Source of the DNA: Bacteroidota bacterium | Lineage (GTDB): Bacteria; Bacteroidota; Ignavibacteria; UBA10030; BY39 | DNA length: 9,450 bases | Direction of reading: 5' to 3' | Assembly: GCA_018830765.1 (NCBI GenBank) | Contig: JAHJRJ010000239.1 | Location: forward strand, 1-9,450 | Shown: positions 1 through 5,716 of the stretch, in pieces | Numbering within the stretch: the stretch's first letter is position 1 | How the letters are laid out: each line of letters opens with the position of its first letter | Program-made: the position numbers and the translations under genes | The notes under the pieces: model-generated | The model's database searches: none | What the model was told of the DNA's origin: nothing | Seen by the model: only the letters and a program-made list of their open reading frames with translations

Positions 1-1
1 C

Positions 2-487
2 GGTTATAAAACAACCGCAACTATGATGTACGGACACATCGAGACGGATGAAGATATTGTAATTCATCTCGAAGCAATACGAAATCTACAGGATGAAACG
101 AATGGTTTCACTGCGTTTATTCCTTGGAGTTTCAAACCTGGTAACACACCATTCGAAAAGAATATAAAAACCTTCGCTCCGCCAAACCGTTACCTGCAAA
201 TAATTGCGTTCGCAAGAATTTATCTCGATAATTTCAAACACATCCAAGCATCGTGGTTCAGTGAAGGGAAGAAAATTGGACAAGTTGCTCTACATTTCGG
301 TGCTGATGATTTCGGCGGAACGCTCCAGGAAGAGAATGTTCACGCTGCTGCGAAATTTGTAAATAAAACTTCAACTGAAGAAGTGATACAATTAATTCAA
401 GAATCTGGCTTTAATGCCGTACAAAGAGATACGTTGTATCAGGTTCTTAAAGTTTGTAAGGCTTGCCCCGATGAAAATCGGGGTTAA
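2..487 (+). CDS. mqnC: MqnC C-terminal part (cyclic dehypoxanthinyl futalosine synthase), 5'-truncated by window edge
   Basis: The open frame already runs at base 2 (GYKTTATMMYGH...), so the gene begins upstream and the Met at base 23 is internal. MqnC is a radical-SAM enzyme of the futalosine route to menaquinone that turns dehypoxanthine futalosine into its cyclic form in the cytoplasm. About 161 of the usual ~360-370 residues are visible; the CxxxCxxC cluster motif would lie outside the window. Family signatures seen in order are ATMMYGHIE, FTAFIPWSFKPGNT, QASWFSEGKKIGQVALHFGADDFGG, EENVHAAA and the near-terminal GFNAVQRDTLY. The ASW...GQVALHFGADD form favours MqnC over the related MqnE. 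Odd point: after QRDTLYQVLK, where homologues usually end, about ten more residues (VCKACPDENRG) are encoded by a GC-rich hairpin that reaches into the last sense codon. The next gene converges from the opposite strand. The family call is from recalled motifs, not a search. Confidence 0.9.
   Translation, partial: GYKTTATMMYGHIETDEDIVIHLEAIRNLQDETNGFTAFIPWSFKPGNTPFEKNIKTFAPPNRYLQIIAFARIYLDNFKHIQASWFSEGKKIGQVALHFGADDFGGTLQEENVHAAAKFVNKTSTEEVIQLIQESGFNAVQRDTLYQVLKVCKACPDENRG
466..483. repeat. GC-rich perfect hairpin at the 3' end of mqnC
   Basis: CCCCGAT (466-472), GAAA loop (473-476), ATCGGGG (477-483): a 7-bp perfect stem with a tetraloop, ending 1 base before the TAA stop at 485-487. No T-run follows on either strand, so it is not a normal intrinsic terminator. 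It looks like an interspersed palindromic repeat that has been taken into the coding sequence. Confidence 0.6.
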
Positions 488-558
488 AAGTGAAGCATGT
501 ATTAATTAGCAATGGAAAATAGACAAATGAGAATATTGAATTAGAAATGCAGACAGAA

Positions 559-1041
559 TTAAGGTCTTATCTCAATCAACTCATATTTATTAACCTTTAA
601 TTTGTCTAGCATCATTCCCATCAATTCTTTCCTCACAACCAAATAACACTTCTCAAAATCTTGTCTCAGCACTTGTTCAATCAATGGATACCAGCCTTTC
701 CCTTCAGCTTCAAGTTTGCCGTACTCATCGAGGAACACGATTGAATCCGGTTCTATCTTTGGAAAATTCAAAATCACTTCATCAAACAATTTTTGATCAA
801 ATCTATATTTGCCCAATTGAAAGTTGCCAAAATTTTCTTCGACTGATGCAAACTTTATTTTTTTGTTTTCATGAAGAATAAAAAGCTCAAAACCAACCTT
901 CGCATTTCTTTTTAGAATCGGAAGTGCAACAAAACCTACGGCTTTCTCTTTTGATTCCAATTGCTCATATGTCGTTAATAAGTAAGTGCTTTTACCGGAA
1001 TTGATGTTACCAGTAACTATGACGATTTTCTTCTTTGACAT
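559..1041 (-). CDS. Small P-loop NTPase, THEP1/NTPase_1-like
   Basis: 160-residue predicted cytoplasmic protein. A Walker A motif is seen at residues 11-18 (GNINSGKS, with K17 and S18), directly after a short hydrophobic strand. A Walker B-like stretch is seen at about 101-111 (IVFLDEYGKLE), with D105/E106 as likely Mg and catalytic residues. The order 'VGF... KVGFELFIL ... GKYRF ... DEYGKLE' matches the THEP1-type nucleoside-triphosphatase family (NTPase_1), and the length agrees (usually ~160-190). Family members hydrolyse NTPs in vitro, but their cellular role is poorly known. The gene stands alone: it converges on mqnC (71 bases between stops) and diverges from the barrel-like gene at 1137. 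The start is the only ATG ahead of the P-loop. A weak purine stretch (AGAAGGG) lies about 13 bases upstream, rather far for a ribosome site. Other P-loop kinases of similar size remain possible. Confidence 0.75.
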   Translation of the reverse strand: MSKKKIVIVTGNINSGKSTYLLTTYEQLESKEKAVGFVALPILKRNAKVGFELFILHENKKIKFASVEENFGNFQLGKYRFDQKLFDEVILNFPKIEPDSIVFLDEYGKLEAEGKGWYPLIEQVLRQDFEKCYLVVRKELMGMMLDKLKVNKYELIEIRP

Positions 1042-1136
1042 CGAATTGTTCTAACCCTTCTAAAAAACAAATTACAATTTTTTAATCTTTCAATCTTTAA
1101 ATTAGATATAGAGTTTAACCGAGATAAACGCTAACC

Positions 1137-1769
1137 ATGCGGCAATCATTTTTTATTCTCATTTCTTTGGCTATCACCAATTCTGCTTCTACTCAATCAC
1201 TTGAATTAACCGGAAAAGTGAATTGGTTGTATGGAGATACACCTGGATTCCAAAGATTCGCTTATCAATCATCTTTCGGCTTAAACGTGGATTTGATAAT
1301 ATCTTCCGAGATTGAATTTCTAAAAATCGGTTTGGGTGGTTGCTTTTCGCTTTACGGTGGTGCAAGAGACTATGCGGTTTATACACCTCCGCCTCGCTTG
1401 AAAGAAGGAATTAGAGAATAAGAATGGATAGCTTCTTTAAATTATTCAGACTTCACAATTAGCGGATTAATATTTTCACTTAGAACAAATTTCGCGTTAC
1501 TCAACTTCAGATCTTACATTAAACTTGCTGCAGTAAATCGCGGGGCAAGTTTCGAGTCGATAACCGCAACTGATGTACCGCTGAATTCCATTAGATTTAG
1601 TCTTGAAGTAAAACTCTCAGAACTGATTGATATGATTGCATCTCTCGAATACGCCAGAACAAAAATTCAAGAGTATAAGATTTATGAAGAGTTCAAAGAT
1701 TACCAAAGAATAAAATTCTGGTACGACGCAAACTCAAAATGGGTTTACGGAAATGTATTCTCACTTTGA
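1137..1769 (+). pseudogene. Secreted beta-strand-rich (probable outer-membrane) protein gene split by one in-frame TAA
   Basis: From the ATG at 1137 the frame encodes 94 residues and meets TAA at 1419-1421. The same frame then stays open for another 115 codons to TGA at 1767-1769. Residues 1-20 look like a Sec signal peptide (MRQSFFILISLAITNSASTQ). What follows is short alternating hydrophobic/polar strands rich in Gly, Tyr and Phe (for example LELTGKVNWLYG, EFLKIGLGGCFSLYGG). The part after the stop continues the pattern (SDFTISGLIFSLRTNF, SIRFSLEVKLSELIDMIASLEYAR) and ends in YGNVFSL. A ~210-residue outer-membrane beta-barrel or periplasmic beta-protein is the natural reading of the joined frame, but I do not recognise a named family. 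A single substitution (from AAA, GAA or CAA) could produce the stop. It may be a true pseudogene, a strain-specific nonsense mutation or a base-call error. No clear ribosome-binding site is seen before the ATG. Confidence 0.65.
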
Positions 1770-1822
1770 ATTAAATTTAATATGTATAAATTTTGACGCC
1801 ATAATTCTACATTGTCAATCCC

Positions 1823-4546
1823 TTATTTAATTAACATCATCTTTCGGACCTTAACGAGCGATTCCGACTTCAATGAATAGAAGTAAACACCGCTCGAAAC
1901 GTTTTTGCCAAACTCATTCTTTCCATCCCATTTCACTTTATATACTCCAGCTTCAACTTCATCATCAACTAAAGTCTTTACCTTTCTGCCCAATAGATCA
2001 TAAACCGTGAGTGTAATTTTATCAGCTTTTGGCACAGCATATTTTATCTCGGTTACTGGGTTGAATGGATTGGGATAATTCTGATGCAGTGCAAATGATT
2101 GTGGAATATTGTTCTGTTGTGCATTCGGTGTGGACGTAAGTCCAATCCATTGCCATCTCACTGCATCTGCACGAAGGACGACCCCCGCGGTATTATCACC
2201 TTTATTGAGAACTGTTACAACAGCTCTGCTTCCGGCGTCGAAATAGTACTTACCAAGTGTAATCCAGCTTCCGCTGTTTGCATTCTGGTCAATTCTCATC
2301 GAATCAACGAAACGGTTTCCGTCGTTGATAAGATAGAGCGCTTTGTTCGCCGCGTTTGCTGTTGTTGGAACAATGAATTGAACCTCATAATACCCTGCTT
2401 TGCGAAGCGTTTTCGTCCATCGCGCATAAGCGCCAGGTCCGTCCGAGAACCAGAAGTAACGACTTGTGGGACCATATGCCTGTGCATTGCTGAAGTACCA
2501 CTTGCCATATTCTTCGTAGCTCAAGCTATCCCTGTCATCAACAAGCGCGAAGTACGTTTTAATGTTCGCACGGAATGGAATGCGAAGAACTGCGTTTCCC
2601 GGTTCATCGTAAGCGACGAAAAGCGTATCGGTACAGGGTCCAAGTGCAAGTGATGAGAATTTTACTTGTAGGCGCAATTGGTTGAATGGCGTGATGCTTA
2701 TGGGAAGAGTCATATCACAAAAAACGGTACTTTGAGATGATGATACATTGAGAATGTGCACCGCTTCGGTTCCAAGATTCACCAACGTGACGCCACTTTG
2801 TACAGTATCTCCCTCAACAACATCGCCAAGGTCAATAAGATATTCCTTCACTGCAAGTTCTTTTGTTCGTGCCGTTGGTGTGAACCGGAAAACATCAGTA
2901 TTGACGTACGTAACTTGCGATCCCGTATTGACTGCAAGAAGAGAGGCTCTCAATGGAATATTTACTATTGGCTTGACCGCTGTAAGATAGATCCATTCCC
3001 CGGCACGTGGATTGGAAAGGGGAATGCTGTCACATTGTCCATATCCCTTGTTGATGGCAACAAAGAGTTTTGGTGGAATTGAAGCAATGATGGGAAGACG
3101 TATGCTTAGTCGTACCGGTAGCGTATCATTCAGACAATGAGTCCAAACCGCAATAGCTGTATCACCCGGAGAGATGAAACCGCGTCGAATATCGCTTCCC
3201 CAGTACGTTCCATCCTTAACAGTATTCCATACTCCCTTGAGTTCCTGATATCCTGCGTCAACATTATCCACGAATACTTCGTCCGGAACACGTGTTTGAA
3301 ACAACTTTGCAAGGTTCCCCATCGTGTCAGTGATAGCAATGCCAAGCTTTGCCACTGCACCGATTGTGTTCAAAGGTTCCGTCAGCCAGAGGTTCTCTCC
3401 GATCTTTGTCGAGGCAATAAGACGATAATTACCGTAGATATCTTTGACAGCGACAAATGGTTGACGTTGGAAAATTGGTTCGTTCGTTTGTATCTCAAGT
3501 CGCTCTACAAGTCCCATCATTCGTTGTTGTACAGAAATTGTTGGCGCGGTGGTATCCTGTCCTCCTCGCCATCGTTGCATTGCTTCAATGGCTGAACAGT
3601 AATAGAACTCCACATCGGGGTACGATTTTGCCACTGAATGAATAATAGAATCGCACTTTGCAAGGTTTGTGAGAAAGTCCGTTTCGGGTAAATGTCCCCA
3701 CAGGCACGCGACCTGGCTTTTCCCCGCACGTGCCGAGTCAAACATCTGCTTCACGAGAGAAGATGAAACTCCACCGATATGCTTTGAACGCACATTCCAG
3801 CCCATTCCGTTTCCGGGCACTTGATAATCGGACGTTGAAGGGCGATAGGGAACCCATGCAGACGGTGCGCGAGACCAATTATAGGTATTATCGAGCGGTT
3901 CGGTAGTATCGACTCTATTGGAAGGATAATCATTGTGCATCGAGTAGGGCAGAAATTCGTTCAGATAATTCTGCCAGCCGTTATCCATATAATGCCATCC
4001 ACTGCGGAACGAGACGGGAAAAGTTTTTTCCTCAAGTAAGTACTGAGCTAACGTAACATCGAAATCGTCATGGCATTCTTCGAACGAATTCGTTTGGTTC
4101 CAATAATACTTACCGTCTTTGTCGTAATCGGTCCAGGCAAATGTGTGGTAATGTATGGTCAGCTCATCGCCCCAGCGTTGAATTGCATTGCTATGATACT
4201 TCTGCATAAGGTGGAGGGTCATCGTATTACTGAGCGGGACGTTTGTATTGGTTGCATATCGGAATATATTACCGCCCATCATCCACCAGGTCAATTTCAT
4301 CGGTGTGCCGCGATTGTCGAGAAGTTTGGTTCGGAATGATGCATCCATTACCTTGGTGGCGTTCTGTGTTGCCTCTACGTAGAGTGCTGTATTATAAGTA
4401 CAAGAGTATTTTGCTACATCCATTCCATCCCAAATGGCGGTATCCGAACCGAAAACGAAGTAGATTTTTTTCTGTGCCTGGGTGATGTCAAAAGCATAGA
4501 TCAGCGTTGCAATAAGGAGAAATATTCTATAAAGAATGTTCTTCAT
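1823..4546 (-). CDS. Large secreted T9SS cargo protein: deacetylase-like N-terminal region, golvesin-type and Hydin-type modules, sorting tail
   Basis: 907 residues from the ATG at 4546; a GTG at 4558 adds four (numbering below counts from the GTG). The ATG is preferred because it opens a standard signal peptide, MKNILYRIFLLIATLIYA...AQ (5-29). About 31-330 resembles a polysaccharide deacetylase/NodB-like barrel: FVFGSDTAIWDGMD (35-48), GDELTIHYHTF (130-140), FRSGWHYMDNGW (184-195) and a late CLWGHLPETD (285-294). The HxH at 136-138 is not the canonical HxxxH metal pair, so activity is uncertain. About 425-530 looks like a diverged golvesin-type beta module (VDNVDAGYQELKGVW). About 567-665 resembles a Hydin/choice-of-anchor Ig-like domain. 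About 668-804 is a clear golvesin/Xly CBD-like domain (DDRDS...GKWYFS...WTKTLRKAGYYEVQF...SGSWITLGKYYFDAG...ADAVRW). The T9SS type A sorting tail is at about 824-911 (HQNYPNPFNPVTE...YDLLGRKVKTL...SGVYFYSL). It probably acts on or binds polysaccharide at the cell surface. Hand-counted GC in sampled 60-base blocks is about 37-57%, above its neighbours. Confidence 0.82.
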   Translation of the reverse strand: MKNILYRIFLLIATLIYAFDITQAQKKIYFVFGSDTAIWDGMDVAKYSCTYNTALYVEATQNATKVMDASFRTKLLDNRGTPMKLTWWMMGGNIFRYATNTNVPLSNTMTLHLMQKYHSNAIQRWGDELTIHYHTFAWTDYDKDGKYYWNQTNSFEECHDDFDVTLAQYLLEEKTFPVSFRSGWHYMDNGWQNYLNEFLPYSMHNDYPSNRVDTTEPLDNTYNWSRAPSAWVPYRPSTSDYQVPGNGMGWNVRSKHIGGVSSSLVKQMFDSARAGKSQVACLWGHLPETDFLTNLAKCDSIIHSVAKSYPDVEFYYCSAIEAMQRWRGGQDTTAPTISVQQRMMGLVERLEIQTNEPIFQRQPFVAVKDIYGNYRLIASTKIGENLWLTEPLNTIGAVAKLGIAITDTMGNLAKLFQTRVPDEVFVDNVDAGYQELKGVWNTVKDGTYWGSDIRRGFISPGDTAIAVWTHCLNDTLPVRLSIRLPIIASIPPKLFVAINKGYGQCDSIPLSNPRAGEWIYLTAVKPIVNIPLRASLLAVNTGSQVTYVNTDVFRFTPTARTKELAVKEYLIDLGDVVEGDTVQSGVTLVNLGTEAVHILNVSSSQSTVFCDMTLPISITPFNQLRLQVKFSSLALGPCTDTLFVAYDEPGNAVLRIPFRANIKTYFALVDDRDSLSYEEYGKWYFSNAQAYGPTSRYFWFSDGPGAYARWTKTLRKAGYYEVQFIVPTTANAANKALYLINDGNRFVDSMRIDQNANSGSWITLGKYYFDAGSRAVVTVLNKGDNTAGVVLRADAVRWQWIGLTSTPNAQQNNIPQSFALHQNYPNPFNPVTEIKYAVPKADKITLTVYDLLGRKVKTLVDDEVEAGVYKVKWDGKNEFGKNVSSGVYFYSLKSESLVKVRKMMLIK

Positions 4547-4584
4547 TGGTGTGTTCACATTGAATTGAACGACAGTAATAATAT

Positions 4585-4613
4585 AAATTACTTGAAATAT
4601 TCTTAAGAGTCAA
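4585..4613 (-). promoter_or_regulatory. Candidate sigma70-like promoter for the large T9SS gene
   Basis: On the minus strand, TTGACT (complement of 4608-4613, 5/6 match to the -35 consensus) is followed after exactly 17 bases by TAATTT (complement of 4585-4590, only 3/6 match to -10). Transcription would begin near 4578, about 20-30 bases before the GTG/ATG starts. The -35 is good and the -10 is weak. Confidence 0.35.
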
Positions 4614-4631
4614 AAAGAAGGGTACGTTGTA

Positions 4632-4653
4632 GAGGCACGCTGCCGCGTGTCTC
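4632..4653. repeat. Palindromic repeat (9-bp stem) just after the 68-codon ORF
   Basis: GAGGCACGC (4632-4640), TGCC loop (4641-4644), GCGTGTCTC (4645-4653): a 9-bp stem with one G.T-type mismatch, GC-rich in an AT-rich gap. It is flanked by GTA, giving GTAGAGGCACGC...; similar GTAGAGAC(A/G)CG... palindromes are widespread interspersed repeats in many bacterial genomes. On the minus strand the next T-rich stretch is about 12 bases beyond the stem, so a terminator role is possible but weak. Confidence 0.5.
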
Positions 4654-4654
4654 A

Positions 4655-4861
4655 TTACGGCTTATACAAACCCGATTGCTTTGCGCCCATCAATCCCGCT
4701 TCTGCGAATCGTTTATCAACAAGTGTCAGTTGTTTTTTCATTGAAGGAGTGAGAATAAAATATTTACGGACATAGTCAAGCCCGTCGGTAATCACATCCA
4801 TCGCCGCGTCATTGGTTCCTACAAAAGAAAGAAGTACTGATTTTATGTTTTTCAAGTTCAT
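4655..4861 (-). CDS. Small hypothetical protein, 68 residues
   Basis: I do not recognise this protein. It begins MNLKNIKSVLLSFVGTNDA and ends MGAKQSGLYKP. There is no signal peptide or obvious membrane segment, and the charge is slightly basic. The middle (TDGLDYVRKYFILTPSMKKQLTLVDKRFAEAG) reads as one or two amphipathic helices with plausible amino-acid use for a real small protein. No ribosome-binding site is seen in the AT-rich leader (TTAATTAATTAA before the ATG). The stop codon is 1 base away from the palindromic repeat at 4632-4653, so this could be a truncated end or the remains of a longer gene. It is the only gene-like frame between the large T9SS gene and the broken antitoxin gene. 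It may also be chance. Confidence 0.4.
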   Translation of the reverse strand: MNLKNIKSVLLSFVGTNDAAMDVITDGLDYVRKYFILTPSMKKQLTLVDKRFAEAGLMGAKQSGLYKP

Positions 4862-4956
4862 TTAATTAATTATCTTTGATTAAAAGTTATCCAAAACTTT
4901 TTGCACATTCAAGCATAATGATGTAGAAAATACTTGAGTGTTTGAATACTATTTCA

Positions 4957-5211
4957 ATGAATAAAATGGAAAACAGCATGAGAGACAAAATTCGTGTTTA
5001 AGAAAAAGGGCAAATTAAAATTCCTTTCGAAGTTCGTAAAAAATATGAAATGAAAAAAGGAACATTCCTTCATTTAAAATGCGAGGAGGATAGAATCAAA
5101 ATGATTCCGATTACTTAGACTTTTATTCGAAAGAATATTGGGGCACTCGGATTGAAAGGAAAGATGCTTCAATCTCTGATGAATGATAAAAAAATTGAAC
5201 GAGAATTATGA
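4957..5211 (+). pseudogene. Broken AbrB/MazE/SpoVT-type antitoxin gene (two in-frame stops)
   Basis: Read in one frame from the ATG at 4957 (or 4978), the translation is MRDKIRV, then TAA (4999-5001), then EKGQIKIPFEVRKKYEMKKG...DRIKMIPIT, then TAG (5116-5118), then TFIRKNIGALGLKGKMLQ and ...KKIEREL, ending at TGA 5209-5211. This is the swapped-hairpin DNA-binding AbrB domain (V[S/T]EKGQI.IP..VR.K), followed by a C-terminal tail (Y/F-IR.N.G.LG.KGK.L..L...K..EREL) seen in VapB-like antitoxins that pair with PIN toxins. The first stop replaces the Ser/Thr before EKGQ; TCA to TAA would need one change. Both stops lie inside conserved blocks, so no working protein is expected; the piece between the stops has only an ATG at 5050, after the DNA-contact motif. 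The terminal TGA overlaps the hemerythrin-like ATG (ATGA). No PIN-type toxin is present. Recognised from motifs only. Confidence 0.75.
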
Positions 5212-5696
5212 AATGTGACACTCGCTTACATTTTCTTTCCTGGGACCATCACACTGCTTTAATGGAATCGTTCAAGATTACAAAATTCATCGATTCTAAA
5301 TCTACAGAGGGGCTTTTTCAATTAAGGGCGCAAATAATTAATTTCTGGAAAGAACATCTTCTACAGCATTTCCGTACTGAAGAAGAATGTCTGCTACCTC
5401 GCCTTGCTTTGTATCAGGATACTGATGAATTCATATCTAAAACTTTAACAGAACACATTCAAATCCATAAAATTATTCTACTAATAAAAGAATCAACAAG
5501 TGAAAAGAATTTGAAAATTCATCTTAAACATTTTGCCAAACTATTGAATGATCACATTCGTTTTGAAGAAAGAGAACTTTTTGAAGCGATTCAATCTCTA
5601 TTAACTGATGAACAATTGAATCAAATCTACTCTGAGATAACTGAGCGATATGGCGATAAATACAGAAACCAAAATTGCCAGCTTCCTCAAGTGTGA
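5208..5696 (+). CDS. Hemerythrin-like (HHE) domain protein
   Basis: 162 residues, predicted cytoplasmic and almost wholly helical, without signal peptide. The likely di-iron ligands are spaced as in HHE proteins: H14/H15 in LSWDHHTAL, H50 and H54 with E58 in EHLLQHFRTEEECLLP, H83/H87 in TEHIQIHKI, and H116 with E120/E121 in NDHIRFEERELFE. The 'HLLQHFRTEEE' and 'DHIRFEERELF' blocks are the strongest evidence. Family members bind a non-haem di-iron centre and act in oxygen, NO or iron handling; which applies here cannot be told. The start overlaps the stop of the broken antitoxin gene (ATGA), an arrangement expected for translational coupling. Since the upstream frame is stopped twice, coupling may now be lost; no good Shine-Dalgarno is visible. 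Local GC is very low (about 20-28% in two hand-counted 60-base blocks). Its stop is 20 bases from the convergent T9SS gene. Confidence 0.82.
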   Translation: MKCDTRLHFLSWDHHTALMESFKITKFIDSKSTEGLFQLRAQIINFWKEHLLQHFRTEEECLLPRLALYQDTDEFISKTLTEHIQIHKIILLIKESTSEKNLKIHLKHFAKLLNDHIRFEERELFEAIQSLLTDEQLNQIYSEITERYGDKYRNQNCQLPQV

Positions 5697-5716
5697 TTCA
5701 TTTGTAAAATCCAATC

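Noticed and set aside
1773..1793. AT-only inverted repeat AAATTTA/TAAATTT between convergent genes, considered as a two-way terminator
   Set aside because: The stem contains no G or C, so it would be too weak; such repeats are expected by chance in AT-rich spacers.
2099..2653. Open frame of 184 codons on the plus strand, and another at 3137-3595
   Set aside because: Both lie antisense inside the large T9SS gene, whose frame has clear domains; their translations are Cys/Arg-rich without family features. They are shadows of the higher GC content.
4871..4878. TATCTTTG, matching the Bacteroidetes-type -7 motif TAnnTTTG, upstream of the broken antitoxin gene
   Set aside because: No matching TTG element about 20 bases upstream, and clear Shine-Dalgarno sites and a sigma70-like -35 elsewhere make a strict Bacteroidetes promoter code uncertain.
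1419..5118. Alternative genetic code (TAA/TAG read as sense) to explain the in-frame stops
   Set aside because: Intact genes here end in TAA or TGA at expected family lengths and contain no internal TAA/TAG, so nonsense decay or sequence errors are simpler.
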